Shown: one piece after another, positions 34,248 through 46,811 of the stretch
Layout: every line of letters begins with the position of its first letter
How positions within the stretch are numbered: position 1 is the stretch's first letter
Assembly (NCBI GenBank): GCA_024741835.1
Contig: JAENRP010000060.1
Location: 35,707 to 99,706, forward strand
Source of the DNA: Diplocarpon mali
Taxonomy: Eukaryota > Ascomycota > Leotiomycetes > Helotiales > Drepanopezizaceae
Direction of reading: 5' to 3'
Length of the DNA: 64,000 nucleotides
Position numbers and translations under genes: made by a program
The notes under the pieces: model-generated
The model's database searches: none
What the model saw: only the letters and a program-made list of their open reading frames with translations
Told to the model about the DNA's origin: nothing

Positions 34248-35705
34248 CACAGCGGCTAAAAGTTATATTGCGAAGACCTGTGTAGTAGTTGGCGTTTGCA
34301 ATACGCCAGTGAAGCTCGTGGTAATGGTTGTTAAAGAAGAAGTATGGTGGGCAAGTGAGGTTGGTGCAGACCTTTTGTTACGCGACTTTCCGACTAGGTG
34401 AATATTACAAGTGCTCTGCACCTTCACCTGCAAGCGCAAGCATTCGAGTTTTCAAGCGAGTATTTGATACATAGGATCCAAAAGTTTTTGGTGTGAGGAT
34501 CCCTTCGATCTGTTTTTGCCAAAGGGAAGACGTGCATATAATTTGTAGAAATGTTTTTTCATTTGGGATCAAGTCTGCCCGCTCCGAAGCAATTGTTAAA
34601 TGATTAAGGTAGGTAACTAAGAAGCGATGCTATAAGTGCCTAGTCAGCTAGGTACGTAAGGTAGTATAATACTAGATACGCACGTCGCTCCGAGCTATTA
34701 TGATATCAACCTCAAAAGCTTGCTTGGATTTCCTACGTGTGGTAAAAATAGAGAGATCAACTGATAGCCTCCATCTCGATTTCCACATCTTCTGCGCCAA
34801 CCGTCTCTTCTCCACGGGTTTCTACTCGGATTCCGCTGACGTCGGCTTCGAAGACCCAGCGGGAAGCACCCAGTACGAGACTTACTATTACACGCGCTAA
34901 TTAAATTATATCACCTGCTTGACGATTGGGCTTCCTTGTATCTACGCCTGGCTGCTTTTCCTTCCACAGACTTCTTATGTGCATGTGCCTTTGCCTCTAC
35001 TCTCGCCTTCTGCTCTCTCCGGAGTAACAGGCGAGCCAACTATTGCCATGTCTCAAAATTGGGGAAAGAGAGAAGGGACGTGTATCGAGAAATCCAGAAG
35101 TAGTAATCCATGGGCTTCTTCAACGCCTACAAAGTTTTTTTTGTGTGCCCCTCTTTGAGCCCCGAATGGTTATCTGATCCGTACCTGTGGCTGTTGTGTC
35201 AGCATCGCACCTGTCTGCCATCATATATGAGATGCTAAATCAGCCCCTGCTACTATCTGAGCGCCCAAGTCCATAATTGAAGTCGTAGGCCCGGTATATT
35301 AATAGGCAATTAAGTCAAGCTGAGCCGTCCATAGTAGCGTGGCAGTGCATGTGTGATAGCTCTGTAGCTTACGGAATATCCAGTCGGGATTATGACTTGG
35401 GAATTGGAATCAGATATAGCTGTGTGGTACTGATTGAACTTCTCAATCACGGATTCAAAATAAAGTGGTTGCTCAGGGTACGAAACGATACTTGGTCCAT
35501 GCAATATCCTAGGGTCGCTCAACTTTCATGGGAGTGTGCAAACCGACTGGCATTTTCTCTGAGCAAAAAGAGATGCTCGATTTCTGGAAAGGAGACGAGT
35601 GCCCTTCTTGTCTACTTTGTGGGATTTCAGTTTCTCGGACTGATTCATGGCTATCAGCTAAAGCCTATGCTCGCTTACCAACAGAAATGTTGATTCCGCT
35701 TTTCC
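34248..35705. other. intergenic, nothing recognised
   Basis: AT-rich sequence upstream of the broken orphan gene, presumably including its former promoter. Short ORFs here lack motifs and splice partners. Confidence 0.5.
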
Positions 35706-36076
35706 CTACTTGACCCTGTCTCTTGCACATGCTCCAGGATCTGGGTCGTGTCTTAAGATTTCGGTTCCTAGGATGTATGTTGGGATTGAGAAGCAGCCGC
35801 CGACGCCGAATATCAGGGTCGCCAGGCGAGAGCTGACTGATTAGACTGCCTCACTCTGGGGAGAAGCTTGCTCCTAAAAGTTTGCCCGCAACTCCGCTTT
35901 CAACATAAGACGACTTTGAGTTGCAGCCTATTTCTTGGTCTTTCTTTGCGATGCCGGGGCGTGTGTATCTCACCATTCTTGGACCGGCTGTCAGCTAGAA
36001 GCTGGCCGTTGGTAGAAGCCGGCTGCTCAACTGGCGCCGGAGTGACGGTGGTGATCAGCAGCTGCGCAGCGGACAT
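35706..36076 (-). CDS. small predicted single-pass membrane protein, unrecognised
   Basis: Two minus-strand exons, 36076-35974 and 35836-35706, join across a 137-bp GT-AG intron (donor GTGAGA, acceptor AATCAG) to 77 residues. The first exon encodes MSAAQLLITTVTPAPVEQP and a polar stretch. The second encodes LATLIFGVGGCFSIPTYIL, a likely membrane helix, then a polar tail ending ACARDRVK. Frame continuity and coding-like composition support a real gene, but I know no family for it. A small mitochondrial-inner-membrane or ER protein would fit the layout, but nothing proves it. Confidence 0.45.
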
Positions 36077-36440
36077 CTAAACCTCTATCTACACATCAAC
36101 ATCAAACCATACAGAGATATTTTCAAACACTGATGTACACCTCTGATGAGCACAATGATGAGCCCGAAGACCAGCGGCCAAGCAGACGAGAAACATGAAT
36201 TGAAGATATAAAGCGCTCCACCAATTCGAAAAACGCACCTTAGGCTATGTCTATTCATACATGAGGAAACTCAATCCACAAATTGCCATTTCATTTCCGC
36301 TCTGATAAAGACCCAGCCTTAAAACTCCATTGTCTCTCAAGACTTCGTTTGCCTCTTGACGGCTCGGAGGCTCAAATCACCCTAAATGCCACGCTCAAAT
36401 ATCAAGACCATGAATGAGAAATCTTGCGCGCTGCGCTTCT
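36077..36440. other. short intergenic, probable SEC7 3' UTR and small-gene promoter
   Basis: No gene seen. It contains the probable 3' untranslated end of SEC7 on its right side and the upstream region of the small gene on its left. Confidence 0.4.
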
Positions 36441-39400
36441 TCACTTGAAACTCAGCCGCCGCCGCCCAGCCGTCAAGGAACTCGTCGGACTCGAGGGCGT
36501 CGCAGATCTCCGTTCAGGCAACGCGAGTCTTATCTCGCCGACTCTCCTGAGGAGTCCTTGCAATGCAATGCGCACCTCGGTACCTATATCCCTGTTCAGA
36601 AGGTCGATCCCAAGAGGATAGAACGTCTCGATATACTTCGCGAAATCCTCGCGGGGGAAATTCAGGTATCCCTCCAATACATCGACGACCACCGGTCTCC
36701 AGGCGATGATGTTTCGTTGCTGAGACTCCTCTTCTAGTAGCGTGAAACCGCGGATGATATCCGCGCACAGTGGCACCAACGCAGCTTCTGTGTCGCCGCG
36801 ATTGCTCTTGCGTTCCTCGCTATCATCGTGGTACATGCGAAGCAGAATGCTCACATATGTGGCTGCACTCCCACTTTCCTGCTTCAGGAGGTTCGGCGGT
36901 TGCTTCATGAAACCTTCGCGCCAGAGACGCATACGCAGCTCCTTGTTCTCGTTGAACTTCTTGGCGAAGAGGAAACTCTTCTTGAGTAGACCCATAAGAC
37001 GGAGGAGTTCGGGACTGGGTATTTGGGTATAGACGGCGTCGTTGGAGAAGAGCTCGTTGACTGTCTCAATCATTAGAAGCTGGAGAACACATCTTGTGAT
37101 GATTTTGTTGAAGAATCGGCGGCGTGCCGCTGTTACAACGACTGGCTGTTGCTGAAGCCCTGGTTGAGGCTTGTAGTCTTCTAAATCTGTGGCGGCCGCG
37201 ATCGGCCTAGCATCGTCATCGACAATTCCCTCAGCGTCCGAGGCCAAACCGTTGGCATTCGTGATTCTCAGAGACTTTTCATCTGCCAGTGTCTCATCTA
37301 ATGGCGACATCCCATTTTCCAATCCGCCCCCTGCCGAGGCGGTAGCAGAGAAGAGCTGATATGCTGTTGTTTTCTCGAAGAGCTCCACAAATGCTCCAAC
37401 GATTTTCGACCAATGTGCTGGTTGGAACTTGGTTACGTTCTGCAGGATCAGCTGTTGAAGGCAGTTGCTGCCAATGCGAGCGATCGTATCATTTTCTTGG
37501 CATATGCAGAGTGTCAGAAGATCCAAGAATCGGTCGAGCATGTACTCGAGGGACTTGAAGTAGTAGGTGAAGAGTGAGATCATATTCCGTAGTGCTTGTA
37601 TCATGGTTGTCGACAGCCAAACCGAGAGCTCTTCGTGAGTAAGAACGTTCGACATTTCTGATTTGGACTTGAGAACCATGAAGATCGGGTAGAGCAATTG
37701 TCGCCAGAGAATGTCCCAGAAATCATGCGGGAAGTCGCGCCCATAGTTGATGAGCGATTCGAAGAGATAATTAAGTGCATTAGATCTCACTTCCAAGTCC
37801 TCGCCTGTCATGAGCACATCGTGGAAAGCAAACAGAACGGGGAACCAGAAGGCCTCCTCTTGAGAAGTTCTGCTGAACGAAGCTGTATCCGGGGACTTGA
37901 TAGAGCCATCAGAGTTTGCATTAGACCTGTTTGATAAGGGGCACTCGGGGGTCTTGAGCATCTTTGGAATAATGGATTTGAGTGTGTCCATAGCCTGGAG
38001 GCCCTTCTTCTGGAACCTCATATTCTTTGAAAATTCCGTCAGGCACACGACGAGATCCGCAAATGCTCCTTGAGAAATGACCATTCCAAAGTGAGTTTTG
38101 TACACCTGATTGATATTTTCAAAGGCAAGATTCACAATACTCTCATACGGTTCTCGGGCTGCAACAGTGAAAACGCCAAACATCGTCCTCCACCCGGACC
38201 GAATGTTTGATCCTCTGGCCTGAATCATCTGAATCAGACAGCGGAGTGCCATATCTTTGACAGTGACAACACTGCTATTTGCCATGACATGTTCGAAGGG
38301 CTTGAGGAAGTCCTTCTGAAATTTGAACCCGGGCAGCTCCTCAATTTCCATGAAACGCATAGATAATTGACGCAAAGAATCCAATGCGAAAAAGACAACT
38401 CGCGTGTTGTTGTAGCACCCAACTCTGTTGAAATGCTCCCCGAGCACGGCCCAGATGTTGGTCCACTCGAATCTTACTCGAGTCATGTTGTAGTAACTGA
38501 TCTCGACAAGTTTTTGGAGACAATATGTTCTGGGGTTCTCTGTTTGCCCAGAGATCTTGATCTCTTCCCAGCTCACTTCTGTCAATGCTCTGACAAAGTG
38601 TACAATGGCTTCACCAGAAAGGTTCGCACTATTGGTGAAGATCCGGTCGACGCCCCTGATCACCTCGTCTGAACGACTTTCCATGGCTATCTCTACCGAG
38701 TAGCTTGTGCTAGCGATCGTTGAACGAGGCCGAGGCCGTGGTGGTCTTTGCGACTGACTTGACTTTCGTGAATTTACTGATTGAGAATCTGATTTCGAAG
38801 CCGGTACAATCCTGGCCTTGGAAACGTCGGGAATGGACCCTTCGTCAATGCCGTCAGATATCAGCTGCAATCTATCTAGCTGGCTGATACACATCAGGAT
38901 ATCTCGCCAAGAACCTTTGAGTAGATTGCCTTCTGTTTGGCCAATTTCTATCAAAACCTTTAGAGCTTCGACATTCTTCGCTTGCATCTCGGTGGGGTTA
39001 TTGAGATTTGTCGCGTTTTTCAACGCCGAGACGAAAGCTTCTCGTGCAGTTTCCAGATCAAAGAGACATGCTATGCGAATAGCTAGTTTCATCCCTTCCA
39101 TGCATAACTTGATAATCTCGATGTTATGGGCGTTCTGCATTTGGCCAGAGAGTCCAGAAAAGAATGACATCCATGTCACGTCAAACATTGGACCCACATG
39201 TTTGAATGATGTGGCAGGGATGAACTTGGTTCCTCCAGATTTGGCGGCATTCTTGCGTTGATTACGGAACAAGTTCTTGAAGAGCTGTTCTGACCTGTTC
39301 GAAATCTCCTCGGATTGCTGCAGATATGCTTCTCGTTGGAGATCGCGACCAACGGTAGCAAGAGCCTGACCGAGGCCCGCCGCTATGCCCCCCGACTGCT

Positions 39401-41939
39401 GTGGTATGATTCCCAAAGCAGCTGCGGCATCCCGCTCACTCTTGAGCACAATCTCATTCTGAGCAATCTCGTCAAATATCCCGTTGAGATATTCATCAGG
39501 GAGATTTGCATTATCGTTAATGCCTCGATTGTTTTTAATGAAATCCTCCTTTGTCATACGCTTCACAACTTGGCGACTGTGTGCATCTGTATTCAACATA
39601 ATCACCGAGTATGCAAGCACGTAAGCCGTGTCGGCGTTTGCGAAGGCATTGGGGTTTCCAGTGACGTATCGATTGGCAAATTTCAACATGAACCGATCAA
39701 TCTTTTGGGATTCTCCTGGCAATCGGAAAGACTGGAGGAATTGTCTCAAAGCATCAACGAATCGACGCTTGGTAAAGTCCATAGTGTCTACGAAAGCGTG
39801 CATGATGGCGATGTTTCGCTCATCACCCTCGCCAAGGTATTCTCCAATCTGGGCTTTGTCTAGGCGATCTTCAGTTATCAAGAAATGTGCTATATCCACA
39901 GCCGCATCACTCGGAATGAAGCCCTCCTTCAGTAAGAGCTGAATCCCGCGCTTAGGCTTGAAGTTGAACTGTTTGATAGCATTGCTCAAGGCAGTCTTTC
40001 GTTGCTTTTCTTTTTCTAGTTGATTTGGATCGTCTTCCACGATTGGAGTTGAAGGAACCAGGGGCGTGTCGCCATTCGCGGCTCGAGGGGAATTATCGTT
40101 TTGTGATGGATCCAACGATTGCCGTAAATCTTCCGATTGCCTCTCACCATCAGGGTTCCCGGTATCATCGGCAATACCTTGCTGAGACCAATTGACCATC
40201 GACCTCAAGGTTTCCACGAGGCAATCCAACGCTAATCGTTTGATTATATACTCTTTCGGTACCTCTTCTTCAACGTTTGTATTTCGCTCGGTTAGGTGCG
40301 CAGTTGTCAGAGGTGGAGGAAGAGTCCCTCGAGCCTGCCAATCCGACCCTGACCCATTCAGAGCCCCTTTAGCAGCTCGCTCTTCGTACTGTTGTTGATG
40401 GATTGGGGAGACCATGACCGCCTGACTCGCTGCTTTCGAGAGATCCTCGATAAGAGTTTGGAACATATTATCAACGTTCCTGTCGCAATCGTAATTTAGG
40501 TAGGTCTCAACCAACGCTCTCGGATCCCCGCAGTATCTTTGTAGAATACCCATGAAATACAGCTTTTGCCCAACAGGAGCATTCCGTCGCTCCAGAAGTG
40601 CAAGGTAGATCTCATTGAGGAATACTTCAATTTCTTTCTACGGATTCGTCAGTGACAACCAACCCATGTTCCTCTTTAGACAAACCTTGAACGGCGCTCT
40701 CATGTGTTTCAACATGAGCCAAAATATCTCACAGCACACCTCGAAAACTCGGTCAACCGAGCTAGCGCCATTGCGAGTGATGCTTAAACACAGGTAGAAC
40801 TTAATAGCCTGTAAGAATCCGGTAGGCTCGTTGCTCTTGCTGTTGGTGATAGTACATAGGGGAGAAGTAAACACGAGCATATTATTATTTAGTAAGGCGT
40901 GAATCAAATGAAGTGAAATCAGTTTGGAGCGCATGGCTTGACCCTTTAAATCGTAAAGTTGGTCTGGAGGGAGGACTTTTGTGCTGAGATTGCAAAAGGA
41001 TCGGAAAACTAAATATGCATCTCGTATGTAGACTTCGTCTTCACTGTCTTCGGAGTCCAACTCTTCGTCTATGCTGCTCTCAGGGAGCGGTGTCTCCCCT
41101 TCCACGTATATAGGTGGTGGCTGCGCATTCTTCAATTGTGTCACCATTGTCGAACCATCTCCCATCTGTGAGTCGTCAAAGCTCTTGCGATACTCAAGGT
41201 CCTTGAGCGTCAATTTCGGCCCATCCTCTGATGGAATTTCGGAAGCAGCGATTTCCTCCACAGATTCATCTCTTCCATTCGTGCCATTTGCTTCAGGCGC
41301 GACATCGACTGTTACCAAACTCGTGTTACCTGCGCTTGTGCCCATTTTCGAAAAGTTCAATCGAGCTTCCTTCATGTGTATCCTGGCCTTGACTCGCTCG
41401 AACACGGTTCCGACCATCTGAGTCAAAGTTCCCTGGGCCACTTGTTGATTTGTGCTACTCCTCGAGAGCAGAAAGACATTGTAGACCTGTCGCACGGCCT
41501 TTAACAGCCCAGCCCCATGCACCACAATTTTGTCATTCAACACAGCTGCCAATAAAGATTTTACAATCTGCAGTTGTATTTCCACAGGCGTGGTCTCCCC
41601 TTGGAAACAGTCGCAAATGGTATTGATCGCTCGATCGATCAGAGGCTCTCGAGAAGCCTCCTTGTCGGCATTGGGGGACGATGGTACAGAGAAGTACGAG
41701 TAGCTTATGAGCTTTCCGATGCAGTCCAAGGCCGTCGTGCTTAGAGGGATGCTGCCGGATTTCGTTGCTTGTTGCAGAGGCACAAATATGGTCTCGGGAT
41801 TTGGTAGTTGCGGCGCATTATCTTTGATATCATTGAGAGCTTTCTGGACGGATTCCGATAATGGTTTATTTTTTTGTGCCTCTTTGGATGCAGCAATAGC
41901 TTCTAAAGCTGACGCTACAAATACAATCGAGGTCATCAT
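36441..41939 (-). CDS. SEC7: Sec7 guanine-nucleotide exchange factor for Arf
   Basis: Two minus-strand exons (41939-40686, 40637-36441) joined by a 48-bp intron give about 1,816 residues, right for the large trans-Golgi Sec7/BIG family. The protein loads GTP onto Arf1 to start vesicle budding. The N-terminal dimerisation region (DCB) is recognisable by TQMVGTVFERVK near residue 180. The HUS box-type segment lies around 430-520. The catalytic Sec7 domain spans roughly residues 635-820 and contains EYLGEGDERN with the glutamate finger and YVLAYSVIMLNTDAHS. Downstream HDS helical repeats fill the C-terminal half (for example NAHNIEIIKLC and LRQLSMRFMEIEELPGFKFQ). The gene is divergent from the pyruvate dehydrogenase E2 gene across 455 bp. 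Two ATGs occur in tandem at the start, and the first is used here. Confidence 0.95.
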
Positions 41940-42394
41940 GGACTGGCGTTATTACCGACTTCCATCCGTGACCCTTCCTCTGCTATGATCGTGGTCGTGG
42001 TCCCAGTCAGCGAGGGAGAGCCGATGTTCGGTTTTGTATCAAAAATATATGGATTGAATGTATCTACCACGTCTCCCCAGATTTACAGGCCCATGATAGG
42101 GATGGGTATCCCCTGCTCAAGCGCGGCGGCTACTGGGCCAGTGAAGTGGCTACCCACCGTTTTAGGCGCTTGTCGGAGAGCCGGTCACTTCATGCCGCTT
42201 TTAGCTCTTCCCAGCCCAACTATCAGAAAATTGATGGTTCCGTATCTCAACAATCCTGTTGACGTTGTCGGTCTTTTTTCCTCCTGCCATCCTCCTCGAC
42301 GCAGCTTGTCCACGACCTCAATTGTCTGGAAACTTCCTTATCTCTTTCTCTCTTTCTGTTTTCTACCTGCTACTTCGTCCGCAAGATCTTCAGA
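41940..42394. promoter_or_regulatory. shared divergent promoter region, SEC7 / PDH-E2
   Basis: The 455 bases between the two divergent starts must hold both promoters and leaders. The last 130 bases before 42395 are CT-rich, typical of a fungal 5' leader. No specific factor site is claimed. Confidence 0.5.
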
Positions 42395-43889
42395 ATGCTC
42401 GCTGCGTTGATCAGACGGCGCGCCGTTCAGTCCTCCCTTTCTTTCCAATTCGCACGATGCTACGCCTCCAAGTCATTCCCACCTCATTCGGTGGTAACCA
42501 TGCCTGCTCTGTCGCCTACGATGACGGCTGGTAATATTGGGGCGTGGCACAAAAAGGTCGGAGACGCAATCGCTCCCGGAGACGTACTGGTTGAGATAGA
42601 GACTGATAAAGCACAAATGGACTTCGAGTTTCAGGAGGACGGCGTTTTGGCAAAGATCTTGAAGCAATCCGGAGAGAAAGATATCGCAGTTGGTAACGTG
42701 AGTCCTATACCGGAATCAATTATTCACTCTACTTATCCATGTCCAGCCTATCGCAGTTATGATTGAGGATGGAGAGGACGCTTCAGCATTTGAAGCCTTC
42801 ACACTCGAAGATGCCGGAGGCGAGAGTGCACCAGCGCCGCCACCAAAGGAGGAGGCCAGCCAATCTTCCGAGCCTGCAGACACGCATTCCGGAACAGCTC
42901 CACCAAAAGCCGAGTCAACACAAGCTCCCCAAGAAACTGAGTCGAGTGGTGGAAAATTGGAGCCAGCTTTGGCGAGAGCTCCCAATGCCAGCGCTGCTGC
43001 TGTTAGATTGGCAATTGAGAACGGTGTCAAGATCACTGGCATCAAGGGTACTGGAACTGGTGGACAGATTACTGAGGGCGATGTCAAAAAGGCTTTATCT
43101 GGCAATGCCCCGGCATCTCCAGGTGCCACTCCAGCATCTTCATTTATCGACACTCCCATCAGCTCTATGCGCAAAACTATTGCCAACCGCCTTACCGAGT
43201 CCGTCAATCAAAACCCTCACTACTTCGTTGCTGCCTCCGTTTCAGTAAGCAAGCTTCTGAAGCTTAGAGCTGCCCTTAATGCCTCCGCGGATGGAAAGTA
43301 CAAGCTGTCAGTTAACGATTTCTTGATCAAGGCTGTCGGTGTTGCATGTAAAAAGGTTCCTGCGGTCAACTCCAGTTGGAGAGACGGCTTCATACGCCAA
43401 TTTAACAACGTTGATGTCAGCGTAAGTTTGGCCCCTATGCAGCCTCTCAATCCCACTCACAAGAAACTACAGGTTGCCGTTGCTACCCCAGTTGGTCTTA
43501 TGACCCCAATAGTTAAGTCCGTCGAAGGACTTGGCCTCGAGTCCATCTCGTCCCAAGTCAAGGACCTTGGAAAGCGGGCCCGCGACGGCAAGCTCAAGCC
43601 CGAAGAGTATCAAGGCGGAACATTTACCATCTCAAACATGGGCATGAACCCAGCAATTGATCGCTTCACAGCCGTCATTAACCCACCCCAAGCCGGTATT
43701 CTCGCTGTCGGAACCACCAAGAAGGTTGCTATCCCAGCTGAGACTGAAGATGGCACCTCGATTGAATGGGATGACCAGATTGTCGTGACAGGTAGCTTTG
43801 ATCACAAGGTTGTGGACGGTGCTGTTGGTGGTGAGTGGATAAAGGAGTTCAAGAAGGTCGTTGAGAATCCTCTGGAGCTCTTGCTGTAA
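42395..43889 (+). CDS. LAT1: dihydrolipoamide acetyltransferase, E2 of pyruvate dehydrogenase
   Basis: Exons 42395-42697, 42747-43421 and 43473-43889 give 464 residues, usual for fungal E2. It transfers the acetyl group to CoA in the mitochondrial matrix and forms the core of the complex. A presequence [20 protein letters not shown] is followed by one lipoyl domain with the lipoylated lysine in [12 protein letters not shown]. After an Ala/Pro/Glu linker comes the peripheral-subunit-binding domain ([20 protein letters not shown], ending in TEGDVKKAL). The catalytic domain ends in the active-site motif [12 protein letters not shown], with His and Asp as expected. The second intron (51 bp) carries no stop and is phase-neutral, so retention would add 17 residues. 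Splicing fits family alignment better. Confidence 0.95.
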
Positions 43890-44509
43890 GTAGAGTGAGT
43901 GTTAGAGGGGAGAGAAGCGGAGGGGTGCTTGTGATTGTAATTGGTATAAAGATTCCCCATGTAAACTGTACAACTACCTTGTGCAGCATTTGCTGTAACT
44001 GGAGATAGAACCTCGCTCTTCCGACTTGCGTTTCAGCAGCTACCTCATCACTCGCTTGCTTCGCTTATTGTTCGCGTTGGAAACGACATTTCTTACCCCC
44101 CTACACCAGCCAATCACGCATCACACTCGGGAAACTGGTGAACCTCATTGCCTGATTGTCAACCTGTAACTTGAAGCTTAGAAGCTCGAAACCTTCCACG
44201 GTGGAACAATTTGGCCGTGGGCCAAGTTATCAAACATAGTGAAGCTTTCAATGGATGAAGCTGTCGTCAGCCATTAGACTAGATACATAATGAAACTGTC
44301 CTCAAATACTCACTTACACTCCAAACACCCTTTGACCCAGCCACAACGCCCCAACCGAACAAGTTTCTTAAGCAAACGCCGCCGCCCGATGCCGCTCCTT
44401 TGCCGTGCTTGTCATGAATGATAACAACAATCTGAAAGCCTCCCTCCTCACCCTTCCAAAATTCTCTTCCGGAAATCGAAAGACAATTATGATGTTATCA
44501 GACCTGGTA
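43890..44509. other. convergent intergenic region
   Basis: Contains the probable 3' untranslated ends of the PDH-E2 gene (plus) and PEP7 (minus). No gene seen. Confidence 0.5.
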
Positions 44510-46612
44510 CTACCTCCCTATTCCCAATAGCCTATTGTCACCCCCGGTATAGACGCCCGCAAAGTCCAACTGCCCAATCATGCCACTCACTTCATCAATC
44601 TCCCTCCCTAAATCTGCAAGATTCCCACACAGCGCACTCACTTCATCAAAGCGTCTTGCCTTCTTCGCAGCATCCACCATCCTTGCCACCAGAAATTTCT
44701 GCTCCTCCAATACGATGACTCGTTCCCGTAGTTCCTTCTCCTCGGCTTCCATTGCTGATACTGCGGAGCTGGAACTTATTTGAGAAGCGGAGTCAACGTC
44801 GTTATATTTGATGGCTGCGAGGGCCCCACGGCCATTTGGGGTTAGCCCATTCGAGCCATGTGGAGATGCGTGTTTGAGAATGTTGGGGAGGGATTTGAGT
44901 GGCAGCATATGAATGCTTAGGAAGTTGGCGGCCTGTTGGTAGATGGCCCTTTGAAGCTTTGCTTGAGCGGAGCTACTGGTTGGTAGGTCTCGGATTCGCT
45001 TTGCGGCTAAGTCGTACTTACCGAAGGAGTCGATCAGCCGTTTCCGGACTTTGGACGCTTCGGTCAAGGTTTGATGCGAAGGTGGTTTATCTGGGTCTTG
45101 AAGCGCTATTAAAAGGCGTTGGAATTTTGGGAGAAGGAGGCGAATGCCTTTCTCGAATTGTAAGAGATTTTCGTAGGAGCGTTGGTCAGGTGGCTTATGA
45201 GATAATTCGGCAGCAAAGTCTTTTTTGCTGAAAACTGTTGCTTTACAGTCTCTGCACATGCGAACATCAATGCCGAGCCCTGGGGTGCCATTCTTTTCTG
45301 ACTGAATGTCAGTCACTGGAGAATGTCAACCGACGACAGATTTGCAGATACTGTAAAACTTACTTGTCGTCACGTTCAGGCCAATCTCGGTTGAACAGCC
45401 TGTTCGTGGATCCGCACAGACTACCCGTCCGCATAATCGACAATGATGCCTCCTGAATGACCAAGATCCGAATTCTTGCTGGCAAAAAGGACATTTTGAC
45501 ACTTGTGCATCCTCTTCCCAAGTTACTACCGATTGCTCAAGTAGTTTCCGCTGGTTCTTCTGACCAGAGAGTGACAAAAGACCGCTATGGCCCCCTACGA
45601 AGTCTTCCGGTGGGTTTGCCAAAAGTTGTGTGAGCTTAGTGAGTCTCTTCTCTAACCTCGAAATTTCCAAATATTCCTTGTCGACCTTCCTCCTTCGCAT
45701 AGCGAAGAAATCGGCAGAGTCATCTCGTACTAGCCCGTTGTGGTCGTTGTAACCCTCTCTCGACTTGAAGCAAGTCTCGCAAGTCCTGCACCATAGTCCT
45801 CGAACTGGTTCGTGCTGCGCAGACCTTGAAAGCTTCATCTGGTACATGGTGTGGTCCTCGCAGAATAATAGCCCGCACTTCCTGCAGTTCACACTCCCAT
45901 TCACAGCTCCAAGCCTCTTCCCACATGCCGGCTCCGAACACAAATCATTGAAGCCCGTTCTTTGCCAATGTGCCCTCGTAACCACCTCATCGGGATCTAC
46001 CGCTCGAGCTGGTTCTGGTGTCGAAAGCCGGTTGCCAGCGTGGGACACGGGGGTGGAAACTGGTATATATAGAGATTCATTTGACTCAAAAACGTCCAGT
46101 CCCTTTAGCTTTTGGTTTATAACTGCCAAAGGTTGAAAATTTTTGGCCTTTATGACCTGCTTGTCAAACCAGTTCTTAACTTCATCCTGCTCCACTGCTG
46201 GCAATTCCTGGTGATTGTCGTCGAGATGTCTGCGAGCGTCAGCTTGGCTTTGGATATTGGGCGAGATTCCTATTTACCGGTTCAATTGTAATAGGGTCAT
46301 CTGGCGACATTAGCTAACATTCTCAGAACGATGCAAGACACCTACCATTTCTTCGTTGCATATGGGACATAGAAGCCTGCTACTCGCCTCTCTGCCCGAA
46401 CCATTCTGCAGAGAAACTACGGAGCTCAGATCCTGTTCATCTTGTAAAGGCGACGTAGCCAGAGGAGAGGCAGACGACCCCCCAGATGAAACGGAGCTCG
46501 CCGCGGTCGAGGAGATCAGGGACGAGGTTCGCTGATGCGCCAGAGGGGGGGGAGGTGCCAGCGATTTCCCATTCCCTAGAATCCTCCCACCTCCCAGCTT
46601 TCGACCAGACAT
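44510..46612 (-). CDS. PEP7: Pep7/Vac1-like endosomal FYVE protein
   Basis: Four minus-strand exons (46612-46346, 46300-46278, 46229-45364, 45315-44510) give 653 residues. Pep7/Vac1 tethers Golgi-derived vesicles at endosomes through Vps21/Rab5, Vps45 and PI3P. The N-terminal C2H2 finger is split over introns: CPICNEEM, then LNRHLDDNH. A CX2C pair near residue 170 (CRKCGLLFC) precedes the FYVE finger at roughly 345-440, with CPFCQQEF, the PI3P-binding RRHHCRLCGRVVC and the closing MCRDC. The C-terminal third is helical and ends with a rabenosyn-type Rab-binding segment. The second exon is only 23 nt, and intron 1 is 45 bp. The start ATG lies 199 bp from the divergent MET8 start. Confidence 0.9.
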
Positions 46613-46811
46613 GGCAGGAATATATGGAGTGCAGTTCTCAAAGCCAGCCGGCTCGAGGTGTTTGGAGTATCGCGGTCTGTGACCACTGAAACCTTGCTCG
46701 TTCTATGCCGCATTAGGCGAGCATCCCGCTCTTATCGAGGCTCTTATCGTGATATCGTGAAATTCTTCGCCAGGGATACCTACATCTGAATACCTTCAAC
46801 CACAGGGCAAA
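46613..46811. promoter_or_regulatory. compact divergent promoter, PEP7 / MET8
   Basis: Only 199 bp separate the two start codons, so both genes must share promoter sequence. No factor site is assigned. Confidence 0.5.
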
